Below are positions 56,390 through 64,000 of a stretch of DNA of 64,000 nt, in pieces. A model generated the notes under the pieces. It made no database searches and had not been told where the DNA came from. It saw nothing but the letters and a program-made list of their open reading frames with translations. The stretch lies in the NCBI GenBank assembly GCA_900316305.1, contig ONCM01000001.1, positions 67,380 to 131,379 of the forward strand. Reading direction: 5' to 3'. Numbering within the stretch: the stretch's first letter is position 1; each line of letters starts with the position of its first letter. A program made the translations under genes and the position numbers. This DNA is from an uncultured Bacteroidales bacterium (GTDB taxonomy: Bacteria; Bacteroidota; Bacteroidia; Bacteroidales; WCHB1-69).

Positions 56390-56413
56390 GACCATTGCTA
56401 ATGATTGCCCCGG

Positions 56414-56532
56414 GGTTCGCCTGCGGCGAATAAAAATTTGTCACACAGAAAGCACGGAAATCACAGAAAGGTTCGCCTGCGGCGAATAAAGATGTTGTCA
56501 CACAGATTTCACGGATTACACAGATTTTTTAT
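56414..56532. repeat. 56-bp tandem duplication with triloop hairpin and 9-bp period
   Basis: GGTTCGCCTGCGGCGAATAAA occurs at ~56414 and ~56470; TTCGCC-TGC-GGCGAA is a hairpin. Each is followed by CACACAGA..., the second as CACAGATTT CACGGATTA CACAGATTT (9-bp period). A partial copy (TTCGCCTGCGGCGG) is near 53688. Confidence 0.75.
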
Positions 56533-56667
56533 GGGTGATGATGGGCCGAAGATAAGATTCACACCTGTCTTTCCGCACTTGAAATGTAGTTTTGTATAAC
56601 TCTTACATGATTTATTCGTTGGCATTGTTTTTGCAAGATTTCAAGTTGTTAGAAATACAATTGCTAT

Positions 56668-57504
56668 ATGAAGAACTCTGCTACAGAATACGAACTTTTC
56701 ACACAACGTGTTTATCAAAAGCTAGTGAACAATGATGTTCTCAAACCCACAAAAGTAGAACATGATGTGAAACTGCTAGGAAAATCAGGTTGTGATCACC
56801 AAATTGATGTATATTGGGAATACGAAATTGCTGGCAACAAACACCGCGTAGCCATTGAATGTAAGAACTACAGTTCGTTAGTTCCTGTAGGAAAAGTGCG
56901 AGATTTTCAGGGTGTTTTGGCTGACTTGAAAAACGTGAATGGCATTATGGTTTCCAGCAAAGGATTCCAATTTGGTGCGAAAAAATATGCGGAAGAATAC
57001 GGCATTTCTTTGAAAGAGTTACGAGCACCGACGCGAGATGATATTGTAGGAGAGATAACTACAATCATTCACATTGACAGAACTCGCTGTCTCTATTTGA
57101 TTGACGAAGAGTATGCCAAGCAAAAGAATCTCAATTTGCAACGGTTGCGTGATTATCTTGCTTTTACTGACCCGAATAAAGCTGAATATTGGAGAGCTGG
57201 TACCCATTTGCCGCTTGAAATAAAAAACAGGATAATATACGATTTTACAGGAAAGAAAATTACTTCACTTGATGAGTTGGAGAAGCAATTACCTGAAAAA
57301 CCCGAATCAAATTCCTCGCAAGTATTCAAATTTGCGGATGCTTGGATTGAGACACGTTACTGGGGACAATTGAAAATCCGGGAAGTAAAGTATGAGTTCG
57401 AGAGCGAAGACCAAGAAACCACAATACAACTTGCCGCAGATATGTTTGTAGAGGCCATATTGAAGGATGCGATTAGCGGTGAAAGCCAATACGTGCCCAA
57501 ATAA
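56668..57504 (+). CDS. Mrr-like restriction endonuclease family protein
   Basis: 278 residues. PD-(D/E)XK core in the first third: D47 (HQIDVYWEY), then E64 and K66 in VAIECKNYSS, followed by VGKVRDFQGVLAD. The remaining ~170 residues are unfamiliar. Likely cleaves foreign or modified DNA; lies beside an RM/abortive-infection array but on the opposite strand. AT-rich. Confidence 0.8.
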   Translation: MKNSATEYELFTQRVYQKLVNNDVLKPTKVEHDVKLLGKSGCDHQIDVYWEYEIAGNKHRVAIECKNYSSLVPVGKVRDFQGVLADLKNVNGIMVSSKGFQFGAKKYAEEYGISLKELRAPTRDDIVGEITTIIHIDRTRCLYLIDEEYAKQKNLNLQRLRDYLAFTDPNKAEYWRAGTHLPLEIKNRIIYDFTGKKITSLDELEKQLPEKPESNSSQVFKFADAWIETRYWGQLKIREVKYEFESEDQETTIQLAADMFVEAILKDAISGESQYVPK

Positions 57505-57520
57505 GCAGTTTATTACGACC

Positions 57521-58792
57521 TTATATTGTTTCACAAAAGGTTTTGTTCACAACCCTTGCACGCATCAAGGCCTTGTCGGTAAAACTTCGGGAAATGTTTT
57601 GTGCCAATTCCATATAGTTATCTCGCCCATCTTCAAACACATGATAAAAGGGCTTTATTGACACACAATTCTCATGCTCAAACAAAGTATTAAGCATCGT
57701 TCTGTCAGAGTTGCCACATGAATGTCCCATTATGAAAATCTGAAAGGAATCAGATTCTATAAATTCTAGCAGGTCACGATAATTTGAAGTTTCCAAGTAT
57801 TTAATGGATTTGATATTACGCAAATATTCATTTTCGTTTTTATCAGCCATTCTTTTGTAATTCTCATCCATTTCGTCCCCATAACCAAATATAATTCCAT
57901 CGGGTTCTGACAAAATACCATGAATGTGATTTACACGAAATAAGTCATTATAAGGAAAATACATATCAGCTAACGTGGTGTAATTGAAATTCACCAACAT
58001 AATTCTGTCGGGCTTAAAGAAAAAATAAGGTGCAATATCAACATCCATGTTTTCTATCCAATCAGGTCCCATTTTCGATTGATCTTTCAAGAATCTACTA
58101 ATGGTTTCACTTATAGCGAAAGCATCTTCATGAAAGGCAGTGGCCATTCTGCCCCAAATTTCTTTAGGATAATTAACGCGCTGGCGAAGCATTGTCCTCC
58201 AACTATTTTCTGAACTAACAGCAATATCTATTTTTCGAATTGGAGCAAACAATTTTTGATTAATCTCTAACCTAATAATCGAATTTTTAACACTATTTTT
58301 TTGTATTGAATCTAAATACTCAATCAATAAAGACCGAATATAAGCCAACTCATCATTCAAAGACCCAGGAGTGTTTTCGTAATTGAATTTACTTAAATTG
58401 AACGAGTTACGCACCTCATTAAACGGAAATAAAAAACGATAATATATGTTTTCTATGTCAACCCATCCTTTGTTTGATAATGTATCAAAGATGCTCGCAA
58501 AAAATGGTGTTTGAGAGTCCCGAAATCGTCTATCCTCATTTATTTTCTTAATAATTTTATCAACAGTTTCAGACTTCTCGACATGTTGACGCAAATTCTG
58601 GATTTGACTTAATATTGATGAATAATCTGATCTTTTTCTGAAAGTACATAATAAATCTTTCACCTCACCCGAATCTGAAGATAGAGATTTCTGTATCATA
58701 TTCTCACAATACCAAAGTATAAAATCCGCATAGCTTGTTTTCAAACCATGCGCCAAGTCAAAGCCGTTGCCGATGAGGATGAGTCGATTCAT
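57521..58792 (-). CDS. abiH: AbiH-family abortive infection protein
   Basis: 423 residues. The AbiH hallmark MNRLILIGNGFDLAHGLKTSYADF opens the protein, and late motifs VNFNYTTLADMYF, NHIHG and IMGHSCGNSDRTML fit the family. AbiH was first known from lactococcal phage resistance; its mechanism is not established. The start is 2 bases after the hsdM stop, so it is translated from the same mRNA, in the place where hsdS is usually found. Confidence 0.88.
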   Translation of the reverse strand: MNRLILIGNGFDLAHGLKTSYADFILWYCENMIQKSLSSDSGEVKDLLCTFRKRSDYSSILSQIQNLRQHVEKSETVDKIIKKINEDRRFRDSQTPFFASIFDTLSNKGWVDIENIYYRFLFPFNEVRNSFNLSKFNYENTPGSLNDELAYIRSLLIEYLDSIQKNSVKNSIIRLEINQKLFAPIRKIDIAVSSENSWRTMLRQRVNYPKEIWGRMATAFHEDAFAISETISRFLKDQSKMGPDWIENMDVDIAPYFFFKPDRIMLVNFNYTTLADMYFPYNDLFRVNHIHGILSEPDGIIFGYGDEMDENYKRMADKNENEYLRNIKSIKYLETSNYRDLLEFIESDSFQIFIMGHSCGNSDRTMLNTLFEHENCVSIKPFYHVFEDGRDNYMELAQNISRSFTDKALMRARVVNKTFCETI

Positions 58793-58794
58793 AT

Positions 58795-60447
58795 CTACTT
58801 GTCGTTGAATTTCAACTTCTCCAACTGCTCCATAATCTCTCCCTCCAGTTTGTGGCTCTCTGCAAACATTTCATTCAGCTTCTGTTTGTGTTCTGCCATG
58901 CGACTGTTGAACTCTTCTTCGGAAACATCAACATATTCTATCTTGATGTCGAAGTATTGGCCCGCCGAAAGGGAGTACTTTTTCTGCTGGATGTCGTCGA
59001 AGGCAACCACTTTTGAGAAATCATCCACTTCTTTCTGTTGCTTGAACGTATCGATGATTTGCTCTATTTCGAAGTCGCGCAGGACGGTTTTCTGGTTGTT
59101 GTCTATCTTGACCTTCTCGCCAAGTTTGGAAGCGTCAATCAGGATCACATTACCATCCTTGTTTGCTTTGTCGATGAAGATAACGCTGACATTGGTGCCG
59201 GTGTTGGCGAAAATGTTGGATGGCATCGAAATCACGCCACGCAACCATTCATTGTCAACAATGCGTTGCTTGATTTTCAATGGTATGCCGCTACTGGCCG
59301 TAAGGAAGCCCGTGGGAACCACTACCGCCGCCTTACCCGTCGGTTTCAGAATGTAGAGGATATGCTGAAGGAAGCATTGATAGATGGCCATGCTGTCCTT
59401 CTTCTTATTGGGCACATTAGGAACTCCCGCAAAAAAGCGGTCTTTATTTTGAAAGGCTTTGTGGGTCACGCTTTCACTGAAATCTACGTTGAAGGGCGGA
59501 TTACTCACCACATAGTCGAACTGTTCCATCATCTCACCGTTTTTGCCAGCGTGCCCCCAGCTGATGAGCGAGTCACCTTGTACCACATTAGGCAGCGAGT
59601 GAACCAAATTGTTCAGAATCAGATTTAATCGCAGCATGGTGGTGCTCTTCTGGCTCTGATCCTGGCTATAGATGGTGCAGCGGTCTTCGCCTATCTGATG
59701 GGCCAATGCCATCAGCAAAGTTCCTGTGCCCGCTGAAGGGTCACAACAGGTGATGCTTTTCAGCTCTTCCTTCTCATCCACCAACAAACGGGCCATCACG
59801 GTGGCCACTGCGTGCGGGGTGAAGTATTCCGCATACTTGCCGCCGCCGTTTTTGTTGTAATCGGCAATCAGATACTCAAACACGGTGGCGAAGAAATCGT
59901 ATTTCTGGTCGAACACCTCCTCAAAGTTGAAGGTGATGAGCTTGTTGACCAGCGCTTTCGCGAAGTCGTCGCGTTTATCTACATCGGTGACATTGGTGGT
60001 GATGGCTTCGAACAGGGCCACGTTGCTCTTGCCGGAGGTCTTGATACTATAACGGTCGGCGTTGGCCTGTCCCAACGCTACCATCGTGTCGTCGAAGGTG
60101 CTGGCGAAGCCGTCTTCAGCCATACGGTTGTATAACGATGCAATCAGGAACTCGGGCTTCATCCGCGGGGCTTCGGGCACAAAATCCTGCAGGTCTTCGC
60201 GCTCATCATCCGTCAATTCTTTGTAAGCATCTTCCCAATGCTCAGCATTGCGCAGTCTGTCGCGGTAATCCGTGTCGGCACGTTTCACTTCGTAGCCGAA
60301 CTTGTCGTTCAAATATTTGTACAGGAACACCTGCACGATGATTTTGTACTCGCTGCTGTCGCCCGACAATCCATAGGCGGAGCAGGTGGCGCGAAGGGCG
60401 TCAATCAGCGCCTCGGTCTTTTCTATATGCTGTTTTGTATCCATCAT
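58795..60447 (-). CDS. hsdM: Type I restriction-modification DNA methyltransferase subunit
   Basis: 550 residues. HsdM N-terminal helical domain, then the N6-adenine methylase: EYFTP (207-211), SAM motif DPSAGTG (236-242), catalytic NPPF (316-319). It methylates the target with HsdS. A partial hsdS lies 3.2 kb upstream; hsdR is not in the window. ATGATG start, 24 bases after the HigA-IrrE gene. Confidence 0.95.
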   Translation of the reverse strand: MMDTKQHIEKTEALIDALRATCSAYGLSGDSSEYKIIVQVFLYKYLNDKFGYEVKRADTDYRDRLRNAEHWEDAYKELTDDEREDLQDFVPEAPRMKPEFLIASLYNRMAEDGFASTFDDTMVALGQANADRYSIKTSGKSNVALFEAITTNVTDVDKRDDFAKALVNKLITFNFEEVFDQKYDFFATVFEYLIADYNKNGGGKYAEYFTPHAVATVMARLLVDEKEELKSITCCDPSAGTGTLLMALAHQIGEDRCTIYSQDQSQKSTTMLRLNLILNNLVHSLPNVVQGDSLISWGHAGKNGEMMEQFDYVVSNPPFNVDFSESVTHKAFQNKDRFFAGVPNVPNKKKDSMAIYQCFLQHILYILKPTGKAAVVVPTGFLTASSGIPLKIKQRIVDNEWLRGVISMPSNIFANTGTNVSVIFIDKANKDGNVILIDASKLGEKVKIDNNQKTVLRDFEIEQIIDTFKQQKEVDDFSKVVAFDDIQQKKYSLSAGQYFDIKIEYVDVSEEEFNSRMAEHKQKLNEMFAESHKLEGEIMEQLEKLKFNDK

Positions 60448-60471
60448 ATCTTATTTTTTTGAGCTATGATT

Positions 60472-61557
60472 TCAATGTATTTTCCGAGATTCGTCGTTTT
60501 TGAATTTGTACATTCCGGTTTCGTGGGAAATGCGACCCAGAACTATCCATTTGTGCAAATTGTTCTCTTCAGCCCATTGGCTATATTTTTTTTCTATCAG
60601 CCAGGGTTTGTTGAGTTGTACTTGAGGAATGGTGGTGGATTTCCACATTTTTTCAGGAATAAGGTGGTTGCAAGCAAAAGTGTTGGCTTCTTGTTCTTCT
60701 TTAGTGTCCTCCATCAGATTGATAAACCTCTTTTCGGTTTCTGAAACATGAAGCCTTAAATGACCGATTTCATGCATCACAGCGAAAGCGAAATTGTCGA
60801 TTCGGTCATATCGCTTGGTTACAACGATGGACGGGATTCCGTCTGTGTCTAAGAATGAATAGCCATCGATGCTCGCCTTATCGACTTTTTCCACAATGCA
60901 AAACCTTATCCCATTATCTGACAATATTTTTTTGGTGCTTTCAATGACATCTTCATTTTTATTGAAGACATCTGCCAATTGTTTTATATAATCATCGTTT
61001 TCAGAATTATATGACTGATTGATTTGTTGTTGGCGTGCGGCATATTGGGCAAGGACTTCCCAAGTGAATATAGCCCGTTGATCTGTACCTGACTTTTCAG
61101 ATTTGCGGAATTTGCCCAAATTATATTTCAGCTCAGCAGGTTTGGGTAAGCGCAATTGGTTAATAATAAAATTCAATTTTTCGACGCACGAAGCAAAGGC
61201 AACACCAATTCGCTTGAATATCAAACTGATGTTAATCATTTCGCCATATTCATTTAATAATGATTGTGCTTTTTGTTCCTCGATGCTGCGCTTTTTTATG
61301 ACTTCACAGTCATACTCGTATTCGGCTTGCAACTTCATCCAAAATTTCGCATTGATGCCGAGCTCTCGTTCAAGGTCGTCGGCAACTTTCGGGGAAATGG
61401 CACGCTTGCCCTTTATGAGCTCGCTCAAATGGGTGGCTTGCATACCAATGGCTTTGGCAAAATCCTTTTGCTTGATGTTGCGCGCTTCAAGTTCGGCTTT
61501 AATGGTCGCTCCCGGAGCGACTGCCATAAAGGGTACTATTTTATTTTTTTCTTCCAT
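60472..61557 (-). CDS. HigA-type antitoxin fused to ImmA/IrrE metallopeptidase
   Basis: 361 residues. Residues ~14-90 are a HigA-like helix-turn-helix (AVAPGATIKAELEARNIKQ ... THLSELIKGKRAIS). Residues ~210-330 are an ImmA/IrrE domain with zinc motif HEIGH (262-266). Start overlaps the end of the HigB gene by 17 bases. Such fusions repress the operon; the peptidase may control it by cleavage. Confidence 0.85.
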   Translation of the reverse strand: MEEKNKIVPFMAVAPGATIKAELEARNIKQKDFAKAIGMQATHLSELIKGKRAISPKVADDLERELGINAKFWMKLQAEYEYDCEVIKKRSIEEQKAQSLLNEYGEMINISLIFKRIGVAFASCVEKLNFIINQLRLPKPAELKYNLGKFRKSEKSGTDQRAIFTWEVLAQYAARQQQINQSYNSENDDYIKQLADVFNKNEDVIESTKKILSDNGIRFCIVEKVDKASIDGYSFLDTDGIPSIVVTKRYDRIDNFAFAVMHEIGHLRLHVSETEKRFINLMEDTKEEQEANTFACNHLIPEKMWKSTTIPQVQLNKPWLIEKKYSQWAEENNLHKWIVLGRISHETGMYKFKNDESRKIH

Positions 61558-61864
61558 AATGGGATTCGTTTATTTCTAACAATAATATTCTAATGCCTTC
61601 GTCAAATTCTTCGAATATCAACCGTTCTACTCGTCCGTTTTGTATCCTTACAGAGCTTTGTCCAGATCGGTCGAATTTAAGTTTCTCATAGTGTAAAGAG
61701 CTGAATTGCTTCAATTCTTTTGTGCTTTCCACCGATAGCAAACGATTGTAAACCGACACTAACGCTGCGCAAAAGACTTTATCCTTAGATAGTTTCTTAT
61801 ATTTATTGTTTTTTCCATACTCTATTAATTCTTGTAAGTCAGTATCCGCAAAATCAACGATCAT
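61541..61864 (-). CDS. HigB/RelE-family toxin
   Basis: 107 residues. Family pattern: LQELIEYGKNNKYKKLSKDK, then FSSLHYEKLKFDRSGQSSVRI and VERLIFEE. RelE/HigB toxins cut mRNA on the ribosome. It forms a toxin-first pair with the downstream HigA-IrrE gene; own promoter. Confidence 0.8.
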   Translation of the reverse strand: MIVDFADTDLQELIEYGKNNKYKKLSKDKVFCAALVSVYNRLLSVESTKELKQFSSLHYEKLKFDRSGQSSVRIQNGRVERLIFEEFDEGIRILLLEINESHYGRKK

Positions 61865-61886
61865 AATGTGATATTTTTTGAGGGTG

Positions 61887-61894
61887 CAAAAATA
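61887..61894 (-). promoter_or_regulatory. -7 promoter element (TATTTTTG)
   Basis: TATTTTTG on the minus strand, 22 bases before the HigB-like ATG; probably also drives hsdM and abiH. Confidence 0.7.
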
Positions 61895-61925
61895 TAAAAA
61901 ATTACCATATTATGGTAACTTTATT

Positions 61926-62047
61926 TTATTTTTTTCTGTCCTCATGCTCGTGTATCTCTTCCGGCTGCAGCCGGAAAGCATTGTCATCCATACGCATCTG
62001 GTAAAGTTTGATTTCCGGATTCAGCTTCTTGCGGGCGTATAGGATTA
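61926..62047 (-). repeat. Displaced copy of a DUF2971 gene 3' end
   Basis: On the minus strand it reads YARKKLNPEIKLYQMRMDDNAFRL... to a TAA stop, nearly the same as the last residues of the DUF2971 protein (YARTKLNPEIKLYQMRVDDNAFRL). About 70 bases (61978-62046 vs 62895-62963) match at ~90% by eye. The toxin-antitoxin pair 62045-62778 lies between the two copies. Confidence 0.9.
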
Positions 62048-62305
62048 TACCCCTATCAAATCCACCCCGATAGCCGTGGAAATCTTGGCGATGGTGCGCA
62101 AGGTGAAATTGTGTGTGCCGCCCACCCAGCGCGAAACCTCCGCCTCGGTTTTTCCCATCCGTTTTGCCAATTCCTTATGGGAAATACGCTTCTCTTGAAG
62201 GGTTGCTTCAATTTTGTCGGCAATGGCAAACGACCAGTCCACCTCCTTTTTCACATCGGCGGGGATGTCGTTCACATAATCCTGAAGATTCAGTTTGGCA
62301 TTCAT
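62045..62305 (-). CDS. XRE-type HTH antitoxin
   Basis: 86 residues. Helix-turn-helix KELAKRMGKTEAEVSRWVGG in the C-terminal half. Overlaps the putative toxin stop by 4 bases (ATGA), so coupled translation. Its stop lies directly on the boundary of the displaced DUF2971 tail. Confidence 0.8.
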   Translation of the reverse strand: MNAKLNLQDYVNDIPADVKKEVDWSFAIADKIEATLQEKRISHKELAKRMGKTEAEVSRWVGGTHNFTLRTIAKISTAIGVDLIGV

Positions 62306-62778
62306 ATTTCAAAGTTTTTATCCGTGATGCCTTCAATATCGGTCTCGCTGATGGTCAGGGAGCCGTTGGCGACCTCACTTTTGATTAAAGAATCAAATTT
62401 CTGCAAGTCTATCACATAACCCAGAAGCTCCTCACTTTCCTCGTATGTTTGGGTTGTCTTTAAACCGCCGTTTCCAATGATAAGGATTTTGTCGGTAATG
62501 CGTAGGCAGTATAGGCGGAGTTTTCCGGAATCCACAGGGAGTGCGCAAACATTGTCGTTCATTTTGCCTTCGGGACGGAAATAGCGTTCCAAAGCCCCGT
62601 TGTTGGCGATTTTGGACAAAGCGTAGATGATGATCTGATAATCACGTTTCAACTCCGCCGAATCCTTGAAACGTTGGACAAATTTCTCGTATTCAGACAA
62701 TTCCTCACCTGTAAACTGGATTGTGTACATGGTTACAACACCTTCATTCTCAATATTCTTTACATATAAGTCTTTCAT
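62302..62778 (-). CDS. Putative HigB/Gp49-like toxin
   Basis: 158 residues. The region KLRLYCLRITDKILIIGNGGLKTTQTYEE is the RelE/Gp49-type signature; the N-terminal YTIQFTGEELSEYEKFVQRF is typical of the larger HigB-like subgroup. Paired with the XRE gene behind it. ATG at 62778 after a clear promoter. Confidence 0.7.
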   Translation of the reverse strand: MKDLYVKNIENEGVVTMYTIQFTGEELSEYEKFVQRFKDSAELKRDYQIIIYALSKIANNGALERYFRPEGKMNDNVCALPVDSGKLRLYCLRITDKILIIGNGGLKTTQTYEESEELLGYVIDLQKFDSLIKSEVANGSLTISETDIEGITDKNFEI

Positions 62779-62801
62779 AATATTTTATTTTTTCTGTTGT
62801 G

Positions 62802-62809
62802 CAAAAATA
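62802..62809 (-). promoter_or_regulatory. -7 promoter element (TATTTTTG)
   Basis: TATTTTTG on the minus strand, 23 bases before the toxin ATG. Confidence 0.7.
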
Positions 62810-62866
62810 AAACTTTTTTTGATTCAATTTGCTTATATGCTAATTTACTTTTCTTTTTCGTAAGCT

Positions 62867-63643
62867 TCATATCACATCTGCTTTCAACCGAAAGGCATTG
62901 TCATCCACACGCATCTGGTAAAGTTTGATTTCCGGATTCAGCTTCGTGCGGGCATATTGGATGATTTTCTCCTTCTCTGCAGGATCTGTGTTGACTCCAA
63001 AGTAGATCGACTCAAAACAGTCGCCCTTCAGCGGCATATAATGGTGAACCTCTTTCCAATCCATAACTTCATTGCGTTTGGAGCGTTTCGCCTGCTCAGG
63101 TGTTAAGGCCGCATACATAGGACCCGGTTTTGGCATCACCAACCTGACTTCCTGTTCATACGCCCACTCCTTTGCTTTAGTACGCCATTGATAACTGAAA
63201 ATATCCTCTGCGCTATGATAAGCATTGGGGCGTTCAATTATATCCTGATATTGAACCTCTAAAACAAACGGTTCAAGATACAGGGAACCGAACATTGGAG
63301 GAACAGATTTCATCACTTTGTCTATGTCCACCCCGATGCAAACGCCTTTGTGATTGTAGCAATAATGGCTCCACATCAGCAACGAATCATTAACCTTCGA
63401 CAAACTGCAGAGCCAGGTGTCGTTGCGCAGATTGTTCGCATCGTTTTCCTCTTTCTCCATCCACCACTTTTCGGGAATCCATCCATGGAGCATATCGGCA
63501 GGGACATTCGAGTAGTCGATCAATTTGGGATGACAATCGAAAGGGTCGTTCAGTTGGGAGGCATTGGTGAATTGGAGATTCTGGTTTCCAATCATGCACT
63601 TTGCCCCCGTGATATCCAAATATTTATACAGAATGCGGGACAT
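62867..63643 (-). CDS. DUF2971 family protein
   Basis: 258 residues. LYKYLDITGAKCMIGNQNLQFTNASQLNDPFDCHP and LLMWSHYCYNHKGVCIGVDID are the DUF2971 signatures. Function unknown; the family is enriched in defence islands. Two bases separate it from the hsdS stop, so it is probably co-transcribed with hsdS. Part of its 3' end is duplicated at 61926-62047. Confidence 0.8.
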   Translation of the reverse strand: MSRILYKYLDITGAKCMIGNQNLQFTNASQLNDPFDCHPKLIDYSNVPADMLHGWIPEKWWMEKEENDANNLRNDTWLCSLSKVNDSLLMWSHYCYNHKGVCIGVDIDKVMKSVPPMFGSLYLEPFVLEVQYQDIIERPNAYHSAEDIFSYQWRTKAKEWAYEQEVRLVMPKPGPMYAALTPEQAKRSKRNEVMDWKEVHHYMPLKGDCFESIYFGVNTDPAEKEKIIQYARTKLNPEIKLYQMRVDDNAFRLKADVI

Positions 63644-63645
63644 AC

Positions 63646-64000
63646 TTATTCTATGGTTACTTGCCCGTTCATCAGCATCGGCAACAGCGAATCTCGAAGG
63701 CGGGTGAGGTGATTGATTTCTTTCACATTTGAATCTTTTGTTGACATGAGTCTTTTAATGGTTGTAGCAAAAACACTTAATATTTGAATTGGCGGTAAAT
63801 ACCAATTGTTATTCAAAAACATATCAATTAAAAGATTCTTTATTCCACTTGTCTTTCCTTCATAATTGAACATGACATTATTATCATAAAACATGTTCCA
63901 CACGTAGAAGAAGTATGGAGCAATTGTTTTGTCACAACAAGTCAAAGCTTGACAAAAGTTTGAGCATGTTAGGCTATTATTATAATGACACAGTAATCCT
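63646..64000 (-). CDS. hsdS: Type I restriction specificity subunit, 3' part only (window edge)
   Basis: 118 codons remain in frame to the window edge. The C-terminus KEINHLTRLRDSLLPMLMNGQVTIE is typical of HsdS (end of the second spacer helix: LRDxLLPMLMNGQ). The target-recognition domain before it (YEGKTSGIKNL) looks normal. It gives the methylase its DNA specificity. Placed before, not after, hsdM. Confidence 0.85.
   Translation of the reverse strand, partial: GLLCHYNNSLTCSNFCQALTCCDKTIAPYFFYVWNMFYDNNVMFNYEGKTSGIKNLLIDMFLNNNWYLPPIQILSVFATTIKRLMSTKDSNVKEINHLTRLRDSLLPMLMNGQVTIE

Overview
The window is chromosomal DNA of a Bacteroidetes bacterium, most likely an uncultured member of the Bacteroidales (my inference). 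The signs are the Bacteroidetes -7 promoter element (TAnnTTTG, usually TATTTTTG or TATCTTTG) ahead of most genes, a type IX secretion (T9SS) sorting domain, FISUMP-domain surface proteins, and Bacteroidetes-type housekeeping proteins. No tRNA or rRNA gene was seen. The one recognised structural RNA is the small SRP RNA near 11.9 kb.

Layout. 1-10.2 kb is an accessory island: a DUF4143 ATPase, two PD-(D/E)XK nucleases separated by an IS4-family element, a PLD-like protein, a DnaB-like ATPase, a DEDDh exonuclease, and several broken or chimeric genes. 10.4-53 kb is mostly core: arginine decarboxylase, SRP RNA, YciO, mnmE, aroC, an acyl-ACP thioesterase, a giant TPR protein, lptB with an SRPBCC protein, a lipoprotein/M23/T9SS operon, an MFS transporter, uvrA, a toxin-antitoxin pair, a FISUMP surface protein, tsaD, ispG, thiL, RNase Z, a gdhA broken by a small deletion, a response regulator, pyrF, rseP, nadA, a TonB-domain protein, an SDR protein, a PpiD-like chaperone and threonine synthase. 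53-64 kb is a defence island: a solitary nuclease-like domain, an RloA-like ATPase with an RloB remnant, an Mrr-like endonuclease, then a leftward array hsdS - DUF2971 - toxin/antitoxin - HigB/HigA-IrrE - hsdM - abiH.

Three patterns stand out that ordinary annotation would miss. (1) At four places an accessory gene or toxin-antitoxin pair sits directly after a resident gene and is followed by a second copy of that resident gene's 3' end, so each cassette is flanked by direct repeats of a gene tail: ADP-ribosylglycohydrolase around the DUF4143 ATPase, PLD around the DnaB-like gene, FISUMP around a toxin-antitoxin pair, DUF2971 around another. No recombinase lies in any of them. Related head/tail splices occur at 1.6, 6.3 and 19.6 kb. 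(2) Many gene boundaries carry short tandem repeats of different sequence but the same 7-bp period; stop codons, C-terminal residues and one start codon lie inside them. (3) Two families of multi-hairpin repeats with triloops and compensatory changes, and a palindrome family (GTAGAGACG...CGTCTCTAC) that supplies stop codons to three genes, are scattered between core genes.
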